The notes below the pieces were generated by a model. It was not told the origin of the DNA. It saw only the letters and a list, made by a program, of their open reading frames with translations, and did not search any database. Source: Planctomycetota bacterium (GTDB taxonomy: Bacteria > Planctomycetota > UBA1135 > GCA-002686595). Taken from it: DNA of 64,000 bases. The position numbers and the translations under genes are program-made. Positions 25,190 through 34,349 of the stretch are shown in pieces (within the stretch, counting starts at the first letter, position 1; every line of letters starts with the position of its first letter). The stretch lies in contig NYUD01000057.1 of the NCBI GenBank assembly GCA_002683825.1, positions 62,001 through 126,000 of the forward strand, given 5' to 3'.

Positions 25190-27265
25190 ATGTGGGAGGG
25201 AGTGAATTCCCCCTCGGAAGATGCATGCGTCCCGATCCAGCTCAACGAGGTCTCGCGCCAGGCCGCGACCTCGCTCCTGGAGAATGAGGATCTCACCCGT
25301 TCGGTCGCCTTGATCCTGTCCGGCGTCGGACGAGTTCTGGGCGTTTCTCGCGCCATGCTCTGCCGTTATCGCAATCAGGGTCGCACGGTGCTGCATACGC
25401 ACGAATGGTCTCCCGAGGGCGGCGAGATCCACCGCCCGGAGCCGCGCCCCCAACCCTCGTCCCGCTACGCCTGGGCGCACGATGTACTCCAGCGTGGAGA
25501 GTCCTTGTGCGTCCCCGATACCGACCGCTCCAAGCACACGGTCGCTGCCATGGGTGCGGGCTTGTTGGAGGCCGGCGAGCGCTCCATGTTGCTCCTGCCG
25601 GTCTTCATTTTCGATCGCCTGGACAATCTCTTCGTCTTCGTCGACCGCGAACCCCGCAAGTGGAGTCCGGAGGTTGTTTCGATTCTGCAGCTCACGATCG
25701 GCGCGTTTGCCCGGGGGATCGAGCGTCGCAGTGCTGAGCGCGAGTGTGCTCAACTAGCCCATGACCTTGAAAAATCCGTGCAACGAGAAAAGCTCGCCAA
25801 TCGTTACAAGAGCGAGTTTCTTGCCAACATGAGCCATGAGCTGCGCACGCCGATGCACGCCATCGTCGGTTATGCCGAGCTCTTGGCGCGTCCAAACGTC
25901 GACCGACGCTCACAGGAGACGTGGGTCGCGAATCTCAAGCGCAGCACGGAGTATCTGTTGACGTTGATCAACGACGTTCTGGATCTGTCGAAGATCGAAG
26001 CGGGGCACATGAGCCTCGAAAGCACACCGTGTTCCCTTGTCGAGGTCGTCGCGGCCGTACGGGATATGCTGCGTGGCGTAGCGGCCGAAAAGATGTTGAG
26101 CCTCGAGGTTGAGGTGCAGGGGGAACTTCCTGCCGAGGTCGAGACCGACCCGGTCCGCCTCGAGCAAATCCTCGTCAATCTGGTCGGAAACGCCGTCAAG
26201 TACACCGAAAGGGGCGACGTTCGGTTGGTCTTGCGTACGACTGAGGACGGGCAATGGTTGATCTTCGACGTGGTCGACACGGGGCCTGGGATCGCTCCTG
26301 AAGACGGTCAGCGTCTGTTCCGCCCCTTCGGCCAACTCAACCCCGGAGCTACCGAAGGGACCGGCCTGGGGCTACTGATCTCCCGCCATCTCGCCAGGCT
26401 TCTAGGCGGCGAGATTTCGATGACGAGCGAGCTGGGAGAGGGTTGTACATTCACGTTGGAAATCCCGCTCGTTTCCAACAGTGCTGGCACCTTCACGTGC
26501 ATAGCTCCTTCGTCCGTGGGTCCCACGCCCTGCCCTCCGGCCGGCGCCATCGACGGGGCCCACGTTCTCGTGGCGGAGGACAGTTCCGAGAACCGAGAGG
26601 TCATGGGCTTTCTGCTCGAAGAAGCCGGTGCAACCTATCAGGCCGCTGGAAACGGAGCCGTCGCCGTAGATCTCGCCCTTTCCGCCCAGTTATCAGGCAA
26701 GCCGTTCGACATCGTCTTGATGGACATGAGTATGCCCGTGCTGGACGGCTACGAGGCCACGCGCCGTTTGATTGAGCGAGGTTTCAAGGCGCCGATCATC
26801 GCCTTGACCGCGTTTGCGATGCGGGGCGATCGGGAGCGTTGCTTGGAGGCGGGCTGTATCGACTACCTGACCAAGCCGGTCGTGCCCTCACAGCTCTTGG
26901 TCTGCTTGGAAGTGAACCTGAACTCCGCCACGGACCGCGCCCAGGAGCCGCCCGACTCGGGCAAGGTAGATCCGCCGTTCCCGCTGGCCGGGAACCCGCG
27001 CTTTCAGCGTCTGATCGAGCGTTACGTCGGCTCGTTTCCTGACCAGATCGAAGGCCTGCACTCAGCGCTCGCTTCGCGCGACCTCGCCCGGCTTAAAATC
27101 CGGGTGCACCACCTCCGCGGAACCGCAGCAAACTACGGCTTCCCAGGCGTTTCGGAGGCGGCCGCAACCTGTGAGGATGCGCTGCGGGCCGGCCGCCCCT
27201 TGGGGGAGGTTTCGGCGGCCCTGGATGGCCTTGTGGATTGCCTCAACCGAGCAGTGGCTGGGTAG
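25190..27265 (+). CDS. Hybrid histidine kinase: GAF-HisKA-HATPase-receiver-HPt
   Basis: The 691-residue cytoplasmic hybrid sensor has no membrane helix. Residues about 20-180 form a GAF-like sensor. The H-box SHELRTPMHAIVGYAELL has its phospho-His at 216, followed by N-box NLVGNAVKYT, G1 DTGPGIAPEDG and G2 GTGLGLLIS. The receiver (about 460-580) has the acidic pair in LVAEDS, phospho-Asp512 in LMDMSMP, a Thr in IALTAFA and Lys in YLTKPV. The C-terminal HPt domain has the motif HHLRGTAANYG (about His640). The multi-step layout needs a further receiver; two receivers are encoded in the following polysaccharide cluster. Start is ATG 25190 or possibly GTG 25202; the longer frame would run into the divergent gene. 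Confidence 0.93.
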   Translation: MWEGVNSPSEDACVPIQLNEVSRQAATSLLENEDLTRSVALILSGVGRVLGVSRAMLCRYRNQGRTVLHTHEWSPEGGEIHRPEPRPQPSSRYAWAHDVLQRGESLCVPDTDRSKHTVAAMGAGLLEAGERSMLLLPVFIFDRLDNLFVFVDREPRKWSPEVVSILQLTIGAFARGIERRSAERECAQLAHDLEKSVQREKLANRYKSEFLANMSHELRTPMHAIVGYAELLARPNVDRRSQETWVANLKRSTEYLLTLINDVLDLSKIEAGHMSLESTPCSLVEVVAAVRDMLRGVAAEKMLSLEVEVQGELPAEVETDPVRLEQILVNLVGNAVKYTERGDVRLVLRTTEDGQWLIFDVVDTGPGIAPEDGQRLFRPFGQLNPGATEGTGLGLLISRHLARLLGGEISMTSELGEGCTFTLEIPLVSNSAGTFTCIAPSSVGPTPCPPAGAIDGAHVLVAEDSSENREVMGFLLEEAGATYQAAGNGAVAVDLALSAQLSGKPFDIVLMDMSMPVLDGYEATRRLIERGFKAPIIALTAFAMRGDRERCLEAGCIDYLTKPVVPSQLLVCLEVNLNSATDRAQEPPDSGKVDPPFPLAGNPRFQRLIERYVGSFPDQIEGLHSALASRDLARLKIRVHHLRGTAANYGFPGVSEAAATCEDALRAGRPLGEVSAALDGLVDCLNRAVAG

Positions 27266-27311
27266 TCAGGAAGGCCCTCAAGATCGGGCGCGATCCTGCC
27301 GACGGCTAGGT

Positions 27312-28361
27312 GTGAATTCTCTTCCGCTCGGCCGCGCTGCCCTGTTTTTGCCCCTTTTGCTGGGAACAGAGTCAGGGTGCATCGGCAACCGAATCATCCA
27401 TTCGGTTCCCCCGACTCCGCTCGAACTGGCGGAGTTCCTGGCCGCGGGACCGTCGGTCGAAGAGATCGATACCGACAAGCTCGTCGCGGTGAACATCGGG
27501 AAGCCCTACAAGCTGGTTTCAGGGGATCTCATCACATTGACGCTTCCGGCCAAGGTGTTCTCCGACTATGAGCCGGAGACCGGCGACTCCAGGGACATGA
27601 AGTCGCGTGTGGGCAAGGACGGCAAGGTTCGCCTTCCACAGCTCGGCCCCTTCCCCATCTCCGGTCTCACTTTGTCGGAAGTGGAAGAGGCCATCGCATC
27701 GGCCTACCACAGCCCCGAGTACCTCAAGGAAAGGCCGAACGTCGTCTGTGCCGTGGACGAGTACCGCACCGTTTCGGTGGCTGTCATGGGGGCCGTGAAC
27801 ACACCCGGCATCTACGGCCTGAGAAGCGATCGCCTTTCGGTCCTGGGTGCTTTGATGGCCGCCGGCGGGATTCACCCCGACCGCGGTGCAAGTCAAATTC
27901 GCATTCTGAGGCCCGCGGAAGACGACATCGAACCCGAGGCCGTTCCTGTACGCTCGACGGACATTCCGTTGCAGGATCTCCTGTTGGGCGGCGGGGAGAC
28001 CATCGTGGTTGAGCCTCGAACCGACCGACAATTCTCCGTTGTCGGTTTGGTCAAGAAGGTGGGCATCTTCCCCTATCCGGAGCCCCGTCAATACAACTTG
28101 ATGCAGGCGATCGCGACCGCGGGCGGTGTTGACGCAACCGCCGCGCCTCGCTTTGCGACGATCTACCGCAAGAAGACCAATGGCGAGGTCATCGCTGCGA
28201 CCTTCCGCATCGATGGTCTAGCGCTGCAGCACGGTTCGAACATCCCGATCAAGGACGGCGACGTGATCGCCATCGAACACACCGAGGGCAGCTGGTTCCG
28301 CAGCTTCCTTTCAGATGTCTTCGGCTTCCGGTTGAGTGGGTCGGGCACGACATCTCTGTAG
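27312..28361 (+). CDS. Polysaccharide export outer-membrane protein (Wza/SLBB type)
   Basis: The 349-residue protein has an N-terminal hydrophobic signal reaching a Cys at 23 (LGTESGC). The residue at -3 is Glu, so the lipobox is atypical. The Poly_export domain (YKLVSGDLITLTLPAKVF to LPQLGPFPISGLTLSEVEEAI) and two SLBB-like units (VAVMGAVNTPGIYGLRSDRLSVLGAL, FSVVGLVKKVGIFPYPEP) are in the usual order. It forms the outer-membrane channel for polysaccharide secretion. A GTG at 27312 right before the signal peptide is the best start; an ATG further upstream overlaps the kinase gene. It is followed 8 bp later by the Wzc-like gene. Confidence 0.9.
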   Translation: MNSLPLGRAALFLPLLLGTESGCIGNRIIHSVPPTPLELAEFLAAGPSVEEIDTDKLVAVNIGKPYKLVSGDLITLTLPAKVFSDYEPETGDSRDMKSRVGKDGKVRLPQLGPFPISGLTLSEVEEAIASAYHSPEYLKERPNVVCAVDEYRTVSVAVMGAVNTPGIYGLRSDRLSVLGALMAAGGIHPDRGASQIRILRPAEDDIEPEAVPVRSTDIPLQDLLLGGGETIVVEPRTDRQFSVVGLVKKVGIFPYPEPRQYNLMQAIATAGGVDATAAPRFATIYRKKTNGEVIAATFRIDGLALQHGSNIPIKDGDVIAIEHTEGSWFRSFLSDVFGFRLSGSGTTSL

Positions 28362-28369
28362 AATCCCGA

Positions 28370-30532
28370 ATGAGTGAGATCCGCATCCCCCAGATAGAAC
28401 AGTCCTCCAGCGGTGGCGGCGAGTCCGTCGATGCGGGGCGTCTGTTTCAGGCGCTGTGGCGAGGCAAGTGGTACTTCCTCCTGTTCCCGGCCATCGCGGG
28501 AGGCGGGATGTACTACTTCCTCCACGGTCAGAAGAACCTTTATCGCTCGACTGCCCAGGTGCAGGTTGCGCCGCGCGAGGTCGATCCGCTGAACGGCAAC
28601 GCGGGTTCGACCGGGAAGGCCCGGACCCTGCTGAAGCAGCAGCAGATCCTGGTCAAGTCGCCTGCGATCCTCAAACCCCTGTCCGAATCCAAAGCGCTGC
28701 GAGGGCTCAAGAGCTTTTCAAGAGAGATCATCGGATCGAAGCCCATGATCACGGAGCTCAATGACCGGATAGGAACGGTGGTCGATCCCAACACAGATCG
28801 CCTCTCGATTGCCTACTTGAGCCCTTTCCCTGACGAGGCGGCCAAGATTGCGCGCGCGACGGTTGAAGAGTACATCGCTTATCACAAGCGCAAGAAACGC
28901 GAATCTGCTGAGGAATCCGCCGCCATCATTCGCGGCGAGCTGGGCTCCATTTTGAAGGTGCGGGACGACTTGACCGAAAAGATCATCCGGCTCCGCACCG
29001 AGAACAACATCACTCAAGGTGGCGAAACGCTCATCCAGGCGCGCCTAACCCAGACGCGCGAGCTCTGGACTGATGCTCACTTCGACATGCTGCGGGAGAG
29101 GGCCACGTTCGAGCTGTTCTCCAGAGCCGAAGCGGATGCGGAAAAATTCCTTGATCTAGGGCGTAACCGTCGGTCAACCAAGCAGAATCCGAACCTGGAG
29201 CCCGAACTGCAGGAGATAGAGAAGGACCTGCTTGAGAAGGAACTGCAGCTACAGCGCCGCGAGCGCGATCAGGGCGACTTACTTCTCGCTGAGCTCCGCG
29301 ATGAAGTCGCGGTCCTGAAAGAGCGTAAGCGCGATATTCTTCTGCAGTACGCGAGGAACTACAAGATCGACGCCGAGATCGCATACAACGAGGCGAAGAA
29401 TCGGGAAACGAGCCTGGATCTGGACGTTACCAGTCTTCAAGAAGAGCTGGGAAAGACCAACCGCGCCCTGCAGCAGATCGACAACTATGAGAGCGAGTTC
29501 GACAGCATTCGAGACTTCAGCGAGCATCTCAAGTCCCGACTGAACGAACTGGACGTCGAGAATCAGACGGGCGCCCTCAATATCCTGGTCATCGACTACG
29601 GCCGACCCTCGAACACGCCCGCTTCCCCCGACCGCGTGTCCATGATGGCCTATGCCTTGGCAGGTGGAGTAGGACTCGCTTTTGCCATCGTCATGCTGCG
29701 TAGCTTCTCGGACAAGAAAATGCGCATCATCGGCGAGTTGCCCCATGTCCTGAACGTCAACGTCGTAGGCGTCATGCCCCGGCTCAAGGGGCCCCGTTCG
29801 CGAGCGCGAACGGGGCGGATCGTCGAAGAACAGCCCGGTTCGAGCGCCGCGGAGGCGATTCGCAACCTGCGTACCGCCACGACCTTTGCGCTTCCCAAGG
29901 ATAGCCACGGTGTGGTGCTCGTGACCTCTTCTGTTTCGGGCGAAGGTAAGAGCGTGACCGCGAGCAATCTGGCATTTGCGTTGGCCACCGGCGGGCGGCG
30001 GACCCTGCTGATCGACGGCGACTTGCGCATGCCCAGCTTGCACGAGATCTATGGCGTCGAGAACCTAGCCGGCCTCGGGCAGGTGATGACCCGATCGATA
30101 ACGACCGACAAGGTTATCGTGCAGAACGTGGCGGCCGGTCTGGATCTGATGCCCGCCGGCGATCCTTTCGGGAAGCCTGCAGAGCTCTTCGAGAGCGGTC
30201 TCTTTCCCAAGTTGCTCGACTTTCTGCGCAAGAAGTACGACTGCATCGTGGTCGACTCCCCGCCGATTCTGGAGTCTTCCGAGTCACGCGTGATGGCATC
30301 CGAGGTGGATCTCTGCATCTTTGTGACGCGCCTCTGTGTTTCCACCTCGCCCAACGCGATCCGGGCCCTTGGCATCCTCCGCGGAGTCGACGCACGCGTT
30401 GTCGGGACCTTTGTCAACGACGACAGCGCGAAGAAAACGAACGCCTATGCCGGTGGAATTGCCTACGGAGCGTTTCGCAAGGTAGAGGCTCTGGAAGCGC
30501 CGCTGCCGCCCAGGTCGGATGCGGGGGTTTGA
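28370..30532 (+). CDS. Polysaccharide co-polymerase / BY-kinase-like chain-length regulator (Wzc type)
   Basis: The 720-residue inner-membrane protein has a Wzz domain flanked by two membrane helices (about 33-50 and 425-445) with a long periplasmic coiled coil between them (EIEKDLLEKELQLQRRERD). The cytoplasmic C-terminal ATPase has Walker A SVSGEGKSVTASNLA (about 520), A' LLIDGDLRMP and B CIVVDSPPI. The C-terminal tail has only two tyrosines (NAYAGGIAYGAF) rather than the usual cluster, so autophosphorylation may be limited. With the Wza-like protein it makes the export machinery and controls chain length. Confidence 0.93.
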   Translation: MSEIRIPQIEQSSSGGGESVDAGRLFQALWRGKWYFLLFPAIAGGGMYYFLHGQKNLYRSTAQVQVAPREVDPLNGNAGSTGKARTLLKQQQILVKSPAILKPLSESKALRGLKSFSREIIGSKPMITELNDRIGTVVDPNTDRLSIAYLSPFPDEAAKIARATVEEYIAYHKRKKRESAEESAAIIRGELGSILKVRDDLTEKIIRLRTENNITQGGETLIQARLTQTRELWTDAHFDMLRERATFELFSRAEADAEKFLDLGRNRRSTKQNPNLEPELQEIEKDLLEKELQLQRRERDQGDLLLAELRDEVAVLKERKRDILLQYARNYKIDAEIAYNEAKNRETSLDLDVTSLQEELGKTNRALQQIDNYESEFDSIRDFSEHLKSRLNELDVENQTGALNILVIDYGRPSNTPASPDRVSMMAYALAGGVGLAFAIVMLRSFSDKKMRIIGELPHVLNVNVVGVMPRLKGPRSRARTGRIVEEQPGSSAAEAIRNLRTATTFALPKDSHGVVLVTSSVSGEGKSVTASNLAFALATGGRRTLLIDGDLRMPSLHEIYGVENLAGLGQVMTRSITTDKVIVQNVAAGLDLMPAGDPFGKPAELFESGLFPKLLDFLRKKYDCIVVDSPPILESSESRVMASEVDLCIFVTRLCVSTSPNAIRALGILRGVDARVVGTFVNDDSAKKTNAYAGGIAYGAFRKVEALEAPLPPRSDAGV

Positions 30533-30547
30533 GCGAAGTTAACTCCT

Positions 30548-32032
30548 ATGGAGGCTCTCGCCCAACCTCGTAAGAAGGCTCCGGATGAAGGCGGACCTCG
30601 TCATCGGCGCATAGCCAGCGCGTCGGTGTGGACCGTCGGGTCGATGGGGGCGATGAGCCTCCTGAGATTGGGCAGCCAGATGGTGCTGACGTACCTCCTG
30701 TTGCCCCAGCACTTCGGAGCCATCGCGCTGATGCGCGTATTCCTGGTCTTTCTGGAGATGGTTTCCGATGTCGGGATCCGCGGTTCGGTCGTGTATCACC
30801 AGAAAGGGGAGAACCGAGATTTCCTCAACACCGCCTGGACATTGCAGATTCTGCGCGGCGGTTGCATGTGGTTGGCGGCCTGCGCCTTGGCTTGGCCGGT
30901 AGCGACCTTCTACGACCAGCCGCTCTTGCTCTGGTTGCTGCCCGTCGCCGGGCTCGAGGCGATCAACAACGGGTTCCTGTCGGTACGCATCTTCACGAAC
31001 GAGCGAAATCTCTCGCTGAAATTGCCGGTCCTGCTCGATTGGATCGGTCTGACGGTCTCCATCCTGACGACCGTGGTGTGGGCGCTCCTCGAACCCAGCG
31101 TGTGGGCCCTCGCCGCCGGACCTCTCGTGGGTGGATTGTGCAAGACACTCGCTAGCCACCGACTGATCGGCGGCGAGCGTCTGTGTTTCGGGTGGAACCG
31201 CGAGCACGTGCGCTCGCTCTTCGACTTCGGCAAGTGGGTGATCGGCGGGACCATCGTCAGTTTTCTCGCTCAGCAGTTTCACGTGCTCTATCTGGCGAAG
31301 TTCCTGCCCTTGGCCATCCTCGGCGTCTACCAGGTGGCCTGGAACTTCTGCGTCCAGGCGTCCAAGCCCCTGACGGTTTTGAGCAACCGCGTGATCATCC
31401 CGTACTTCGCCGAGTGCGGTCGGCAAGGAGGAACGGAGCACTCCGAGGCTGTCGGTGGAGCGCTCGGCCGCTTTCTTCCCGCCTGTCTGCTGATCTGCGT
31501 CTGCACGGGTCTGGTCTGTCCCGCTCTCTTCGGATTTTTCTACGAACAATCGTTCGTCGAAGGCGGAACGATGGGCAGGTTACTTTCCTGTGTCGTGTGG
31601 TTCATGATTCTGCAGCATGTTCCGCGCAGTGCGCTGCTCTCGATCGGGGTATCGAGGAAGGTGGCTTCGATGGCCTTGGTGAACGCGATCTTCACCGTTG
31701 GAGGCATTGTGTCCGGCTATCTCCTGACCAAGGGATCCGTGCCCGGCGCGATCCTGGGCAATGCCCTCGGCAACGTTGCCGGATGCACTTGGGGAGCACT
31801 TACCACTCGCCGGCTCGGTCTTAGAGTTGGCCGTGTGATGCTGTGCTACTCGCTGTGGTTCCTGGCGCTGTCCTTCCTGGGCTACGCCATGGCCCAGATA
31901 CTGGTCGGAGAGCTAGGGTGGACCGAAGCCCTGGCTAGCGCCGTGGCGACGCTTGTCTTTGGCGTGCCACTATCCATTCTTGTGTGGATCCGGGTCGGGC
32001 GCACCCTCCTGTCGAAGAGGAAGCCTGTATGA
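30548..32032 (+). CDS. Lipid-linked oligosaccharide flippase (Wzx type, MOP superfamily)
   Basis: The 494-residue protein has about 12-14 hydrophobic helices after a short basic N-terminus (PRHRRIASASVWTVGS). The early pattern LRLGSQMVLTYLLLPQHFGAIALM is characteristic of polysaccharide flippases that move undecaprenyl-PP-linked repeat units across the inner membrane. It lies between the Wzc-like gene (15-bp gap) and the polymerase gene, whose ATG overlaps its stop (ATGA). Confidence 0.9.
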   Translation: MEALAQPRKKAPDEGGPRHRRIASASVWTVGSMGAMSLLRLGSQMVLTYLLLPQHFGAIALMRVFLVFLEMVSDVGIRGSVVYHQKGENRDFLNTAWTLQILRGGCMWLAACALAWPVATFYDQPLLLWLLPVAGLEAINNGFLSVRIFTNERNLSLKLPVLLDWIGLTVSILTTVVWALLEPSVWALAAGPLVGGLCKTLASHRLIGGERLCFGWNREHVRSLFDFGKWVIGGTIVSFLAQQFHVLYLAKFLPLAILGVYQVAWNFCVQASKPLTVLSNRVIIPYFAECGRQGGTEHSEAVGGALGRFLPACLLICVCTGLVCPALFGFFYEQSFVEGGTMGRLLSCVVWFMILQHVPRSALLSIGVSRKVASMALVNAIFTVGGIVSGYLLTKGSVPGAILGNALGNVAGCTWGALTTRRLGLRVGRVMLCYSLWFLALSFLGYAMAQILVGELGWTEALASAVATLVFGVPLSILVWIRVGRTLLSKRKPV

Positions 32033-33378
32033 GGCCCGAAGCACAGCAGGCTTACGGTCTGATCGTCCACCTGGTGATGGGAGGGTGGTATCCGATCTGT
32101 CTTGCTCTCTTCATCTTCCTGAAGCCGGAGCGAGCCGTCGCGACGGGTCTCGTGACCGGGTTCCTGTTGCTCCCCAAGGCCTCCTACGACCTTCCGGGAT
32201 TTCCGAACTACGACAAGGCTCTGTCGATCGTGCTGGGAGTTTTCGTGGCGGCCCTCTTGTTCGACTCCGGACGGTTGTTGACCTGGAGGCCGCGCAGCGT
32301 CGATCTCCCCATGGGGATTCTGTGTCTGGCCCCCTTCCTGTCGGCGGTCATCAATGGGGACGGGGCCTACGAGGGGATTTCCAACAGCTTCGACTTCTCG
32401 ATGCGCTGGGGTCTGCCCTGGATTCTCGGTCGCATCTACTTCCACGACTTCGAAGCGCAAAAATTCCTCGCCGCAACGGTCGTCGCCGGAGCTCTGATCT
32501 ACGTGCCCTTCGCGCTGTACGAGGTCAAGATGAGTCCCCAGCTGCACAAGCTGGTCTACGGGGTCCCTCTGAAATCGTTCAAGCATGCGATGCGTGGTGG
32601 TGGGTTGTGGCGTCCCAACGTCTTCATCTCTCACGGCCTGGCCTACGGTCTCTACAATGGCATCGCAGCCATGCTGGCCTTTTGGCTCTGGTTTTCCAAG
32701 AGCTGCAAGAGCGTGCTCGGTGTCCCGATCGGAGCCTGCGCGGTCCTTCTCATCCTCATGGCCTTCGCCATACAGTCGATGGGTGCGGTAGCGTTGATGA
32801 CTGCCGGGATCGGGATCTTGTTTTGTGGTGCGCGCTGGCGGCTAGCCGTGCCGTTGGTCTGTCTGCTTGCAGTGCCGCCGAGCTATATCCTTCTGCGACA
32901 GGGATTTCGCTGGGACGGTGAGATCTTGCTGGAGACCGCCAAGTCGGTTTTTGGGAAGGAGCGAGCCATCTCGTTGAACGTCCGCCTGACCAACGAAGCT
33001 CAGTTGGCGGACCGTATCCTCGAGCGCCCCTGGTTTGGCTACAACGACTTCCGCGATTTCACCGGCAATACCGACGAGAAACACGCGGCCACGGTCGACA
33101 GCATGTGGCTTCTTTATCTGGGACTATATGGCGTGGTATCGCTGATTGGACTGTACGGGTTTCAGTTGGTGGCTCCATTCCTCCTCTGGAGAAAACTGCC
33201 ACCAGGCTATTGGAGCAACCCGGTGTTTGCATCCGCTGTAGCACTGGGGATAACTTCGGTGTTGGTTGCAGTGGACGGCCTCGTGAATGCGGTCGAGATC
33301 GCCGCGTTTACGTGTGCCGGCGGCGGCGTCGCACACCTTCTTGGGACTCCAGAAGGGAGGCGGTCGTGGACGAGTTGA
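32029..33378 (+). CDS. Polysaccharide polymerase / O-antigen ligase-like membrane protein (Wzy type)
   Basis: The 449-residue polytopic protein has about eleven hydrophobic segments and a long periplasmic loop near RVLILERPWFGYN-like sequence (LADRILERPWFGYNDFRDF, about residues 325-345), the conserved region of Wzy_C/WaaL proteins. It should join repeat units in the periplasm. ATG 32029 overlaps the flippase stop, and its own end overlaps the start of the sulfotransferase gene by 13 bp. Ligase versus polymerase cannot be told by sequence; position in a Wzx/Wza/Wzc cluster favours polymerase. Confidence 0.85.
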   Translation: MRPEAQQAYGLIVHLVMGGWYPICLALFIFLKPERAVATGLVTGFLLLPKASYDLPGFPNYDKALSIVLGVFVAALLFDSGRLLTWRPRSVDLPMGILCLAPFLSAVINGDGAYEGISNSFDFSMRWGLPWILGRIYFHDFEAQKFLAATVVAGALIYVPFALYEVKMSPQLHKLVYGVPLKSFKHAMRGGGLWRPNVFISHGLAYGLYNGIAAMLAFWLWFSKSCKSVLGVPIGACAVLLILMAFAIQSMGAVALMTAGIGILFCGARWRLAVPLVCLLAVPPSYILLRQGFRWDGEILLETAKSVFGKERAISLNVRLTNEAQLADRILERPWFGYNDFRDFTGNTDEKHAATVDSMWLLYLGLYGVVSLIGLYGFQLVAPFLLWRKLPPGYWSNPVFASAVALGITSVLVAVDGLVNAVEIAAFTCAGGGVAHLLGTPEGRRSWTS

Positions 33379-34349
33379 ATTCCCAAGGAGCCGTTTTGGC
33401 GACCCGGGCTAGGGTGGAAGAGCCGGTCTTCATCGTGGGATCCGAGCGGTCGGGCACGACACTCTTGCGCCTGATGCTGTCGCACCATCCGGAGATCGAG
33501 TGCGCACCCGAGTTCGAGTTCCTGGTCGAGCAGATGACCCCGGAGGAGGGATATCCCTGTCTGCCTGCGTACCACGCCTGGCTGGAGACCAATCGCATTT
33601 TCTTGCCGCATCGGCTGAAGATCGATACCGAACTCAGCTATCCCGAACTGGTCAAGAGTTTTCTGAAGCAGTACTGCGACCGCTCCGCCAAGCCCATGCG
33701 CGGCGCGACCTGCCACAAGCACTTCGACCGACTCCTTCGTATCTGGCCGGATGCCCGTTTCGTGCACCTTCTGCGCGATGGCCGCGACGTAGCGCGCTCG
33801 TGTCTCGGTATGGGCTGGGCCGGTAACGTTTGGCACGGAGCGCAACGTTGGTTGGACGCGGAGAACCTGTGGGATCGGCTGAAACAGCGCACGCCGCAGG
33901 GTCATGTCTACGAGTTGCGCTACGAGGATCTGATCTCCGATCCAGAAGACCAGCTCGGGAAACTGTGCGAGTTTCTCGGGACGAGCTATTCGGCGGCGAT
34001 GATGGACTACGAGCAGGCCAGCACGTATTCGCGCCCCGATCCGTCTTTGGTCGAGCAGTGGCGCCGCAAGCTGTCGTCGCGCGAGCTGGCTTTGCTGGAG
34101 TGTCGGATGGGAGAGCGCTTGCGCGAACGTGGGTATCCGGACAGCGGCGTGGAGCCGGCCCACGTGGGGCCGTTACGTCGCGGACTGCTTGGACTTCAGA
34201 ACAGGTACTTCCGCTTTCAATTTCGCCGCCGTCGCTACGGGATCACTCATCTGATCGCGTCGAAGATTGCACGTGTTCTTGGCTGGGGCTCATTCGAGCG
34301 CTTCCTGCAGCTGAAACAAGGCGAGATCGACAACCGCTACATCAAGTGA
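33366..34349 (+). CDS. PAPS-dependent sulfotransferase family protein
   Basis: The 327-residue protein has the 5'-phosphosulfate loop VFIVGSERSGTTLLRLML near the N-terminus and the 3'-phosphate motif FVHLLRDGRDVARSCLG, the two PAPS-binding signatures of the Sulfotransfer_3 family. GTG 33366 sits behind a GGAGG and overlaps the polymerase gene. In this operon it probably sulfates a sugar of the exported polysaccharide. Its stop overlaps the next gene (GTGA). Confidence 0.88.
   Translation: MDELNSQGAVLATRARVEEPVFIVGSERSGTTLLRLMLSHHPEIECAPEFEFLVEQMTPEEGYPCLPAYHAWLETNRIFLPHRLKIDTELSYPELVKSFLKQYCDRSAKPMRGATCHKHFDRLLRIWPDARFVHLLRDGRDVARSCLGMGWAGNVWHGAQRWLDAENLWDRLKQRTPQGHVYELRYEDLISDPEDQLGKLCEFLGTSYSAAMMDYEQASTYSRPDPSLVEQWRRKLSSRELALLECRMGERLRERGYPDSGVEPAHVGPLRRGLLGLQNRYFRFQFRRRRYGITHLIASKIARVLGWGSFERFLQLKQGEIDNRYIK

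Noticed and set aside
33105..33365. Longer sulfotransferase and other upstream-extended frames in the EPS operon
   Set aside because: These extensions overlap the preceding genes and lack homology; GTG 33366 has a good ribosome binding site directly before the PAPS loop region.
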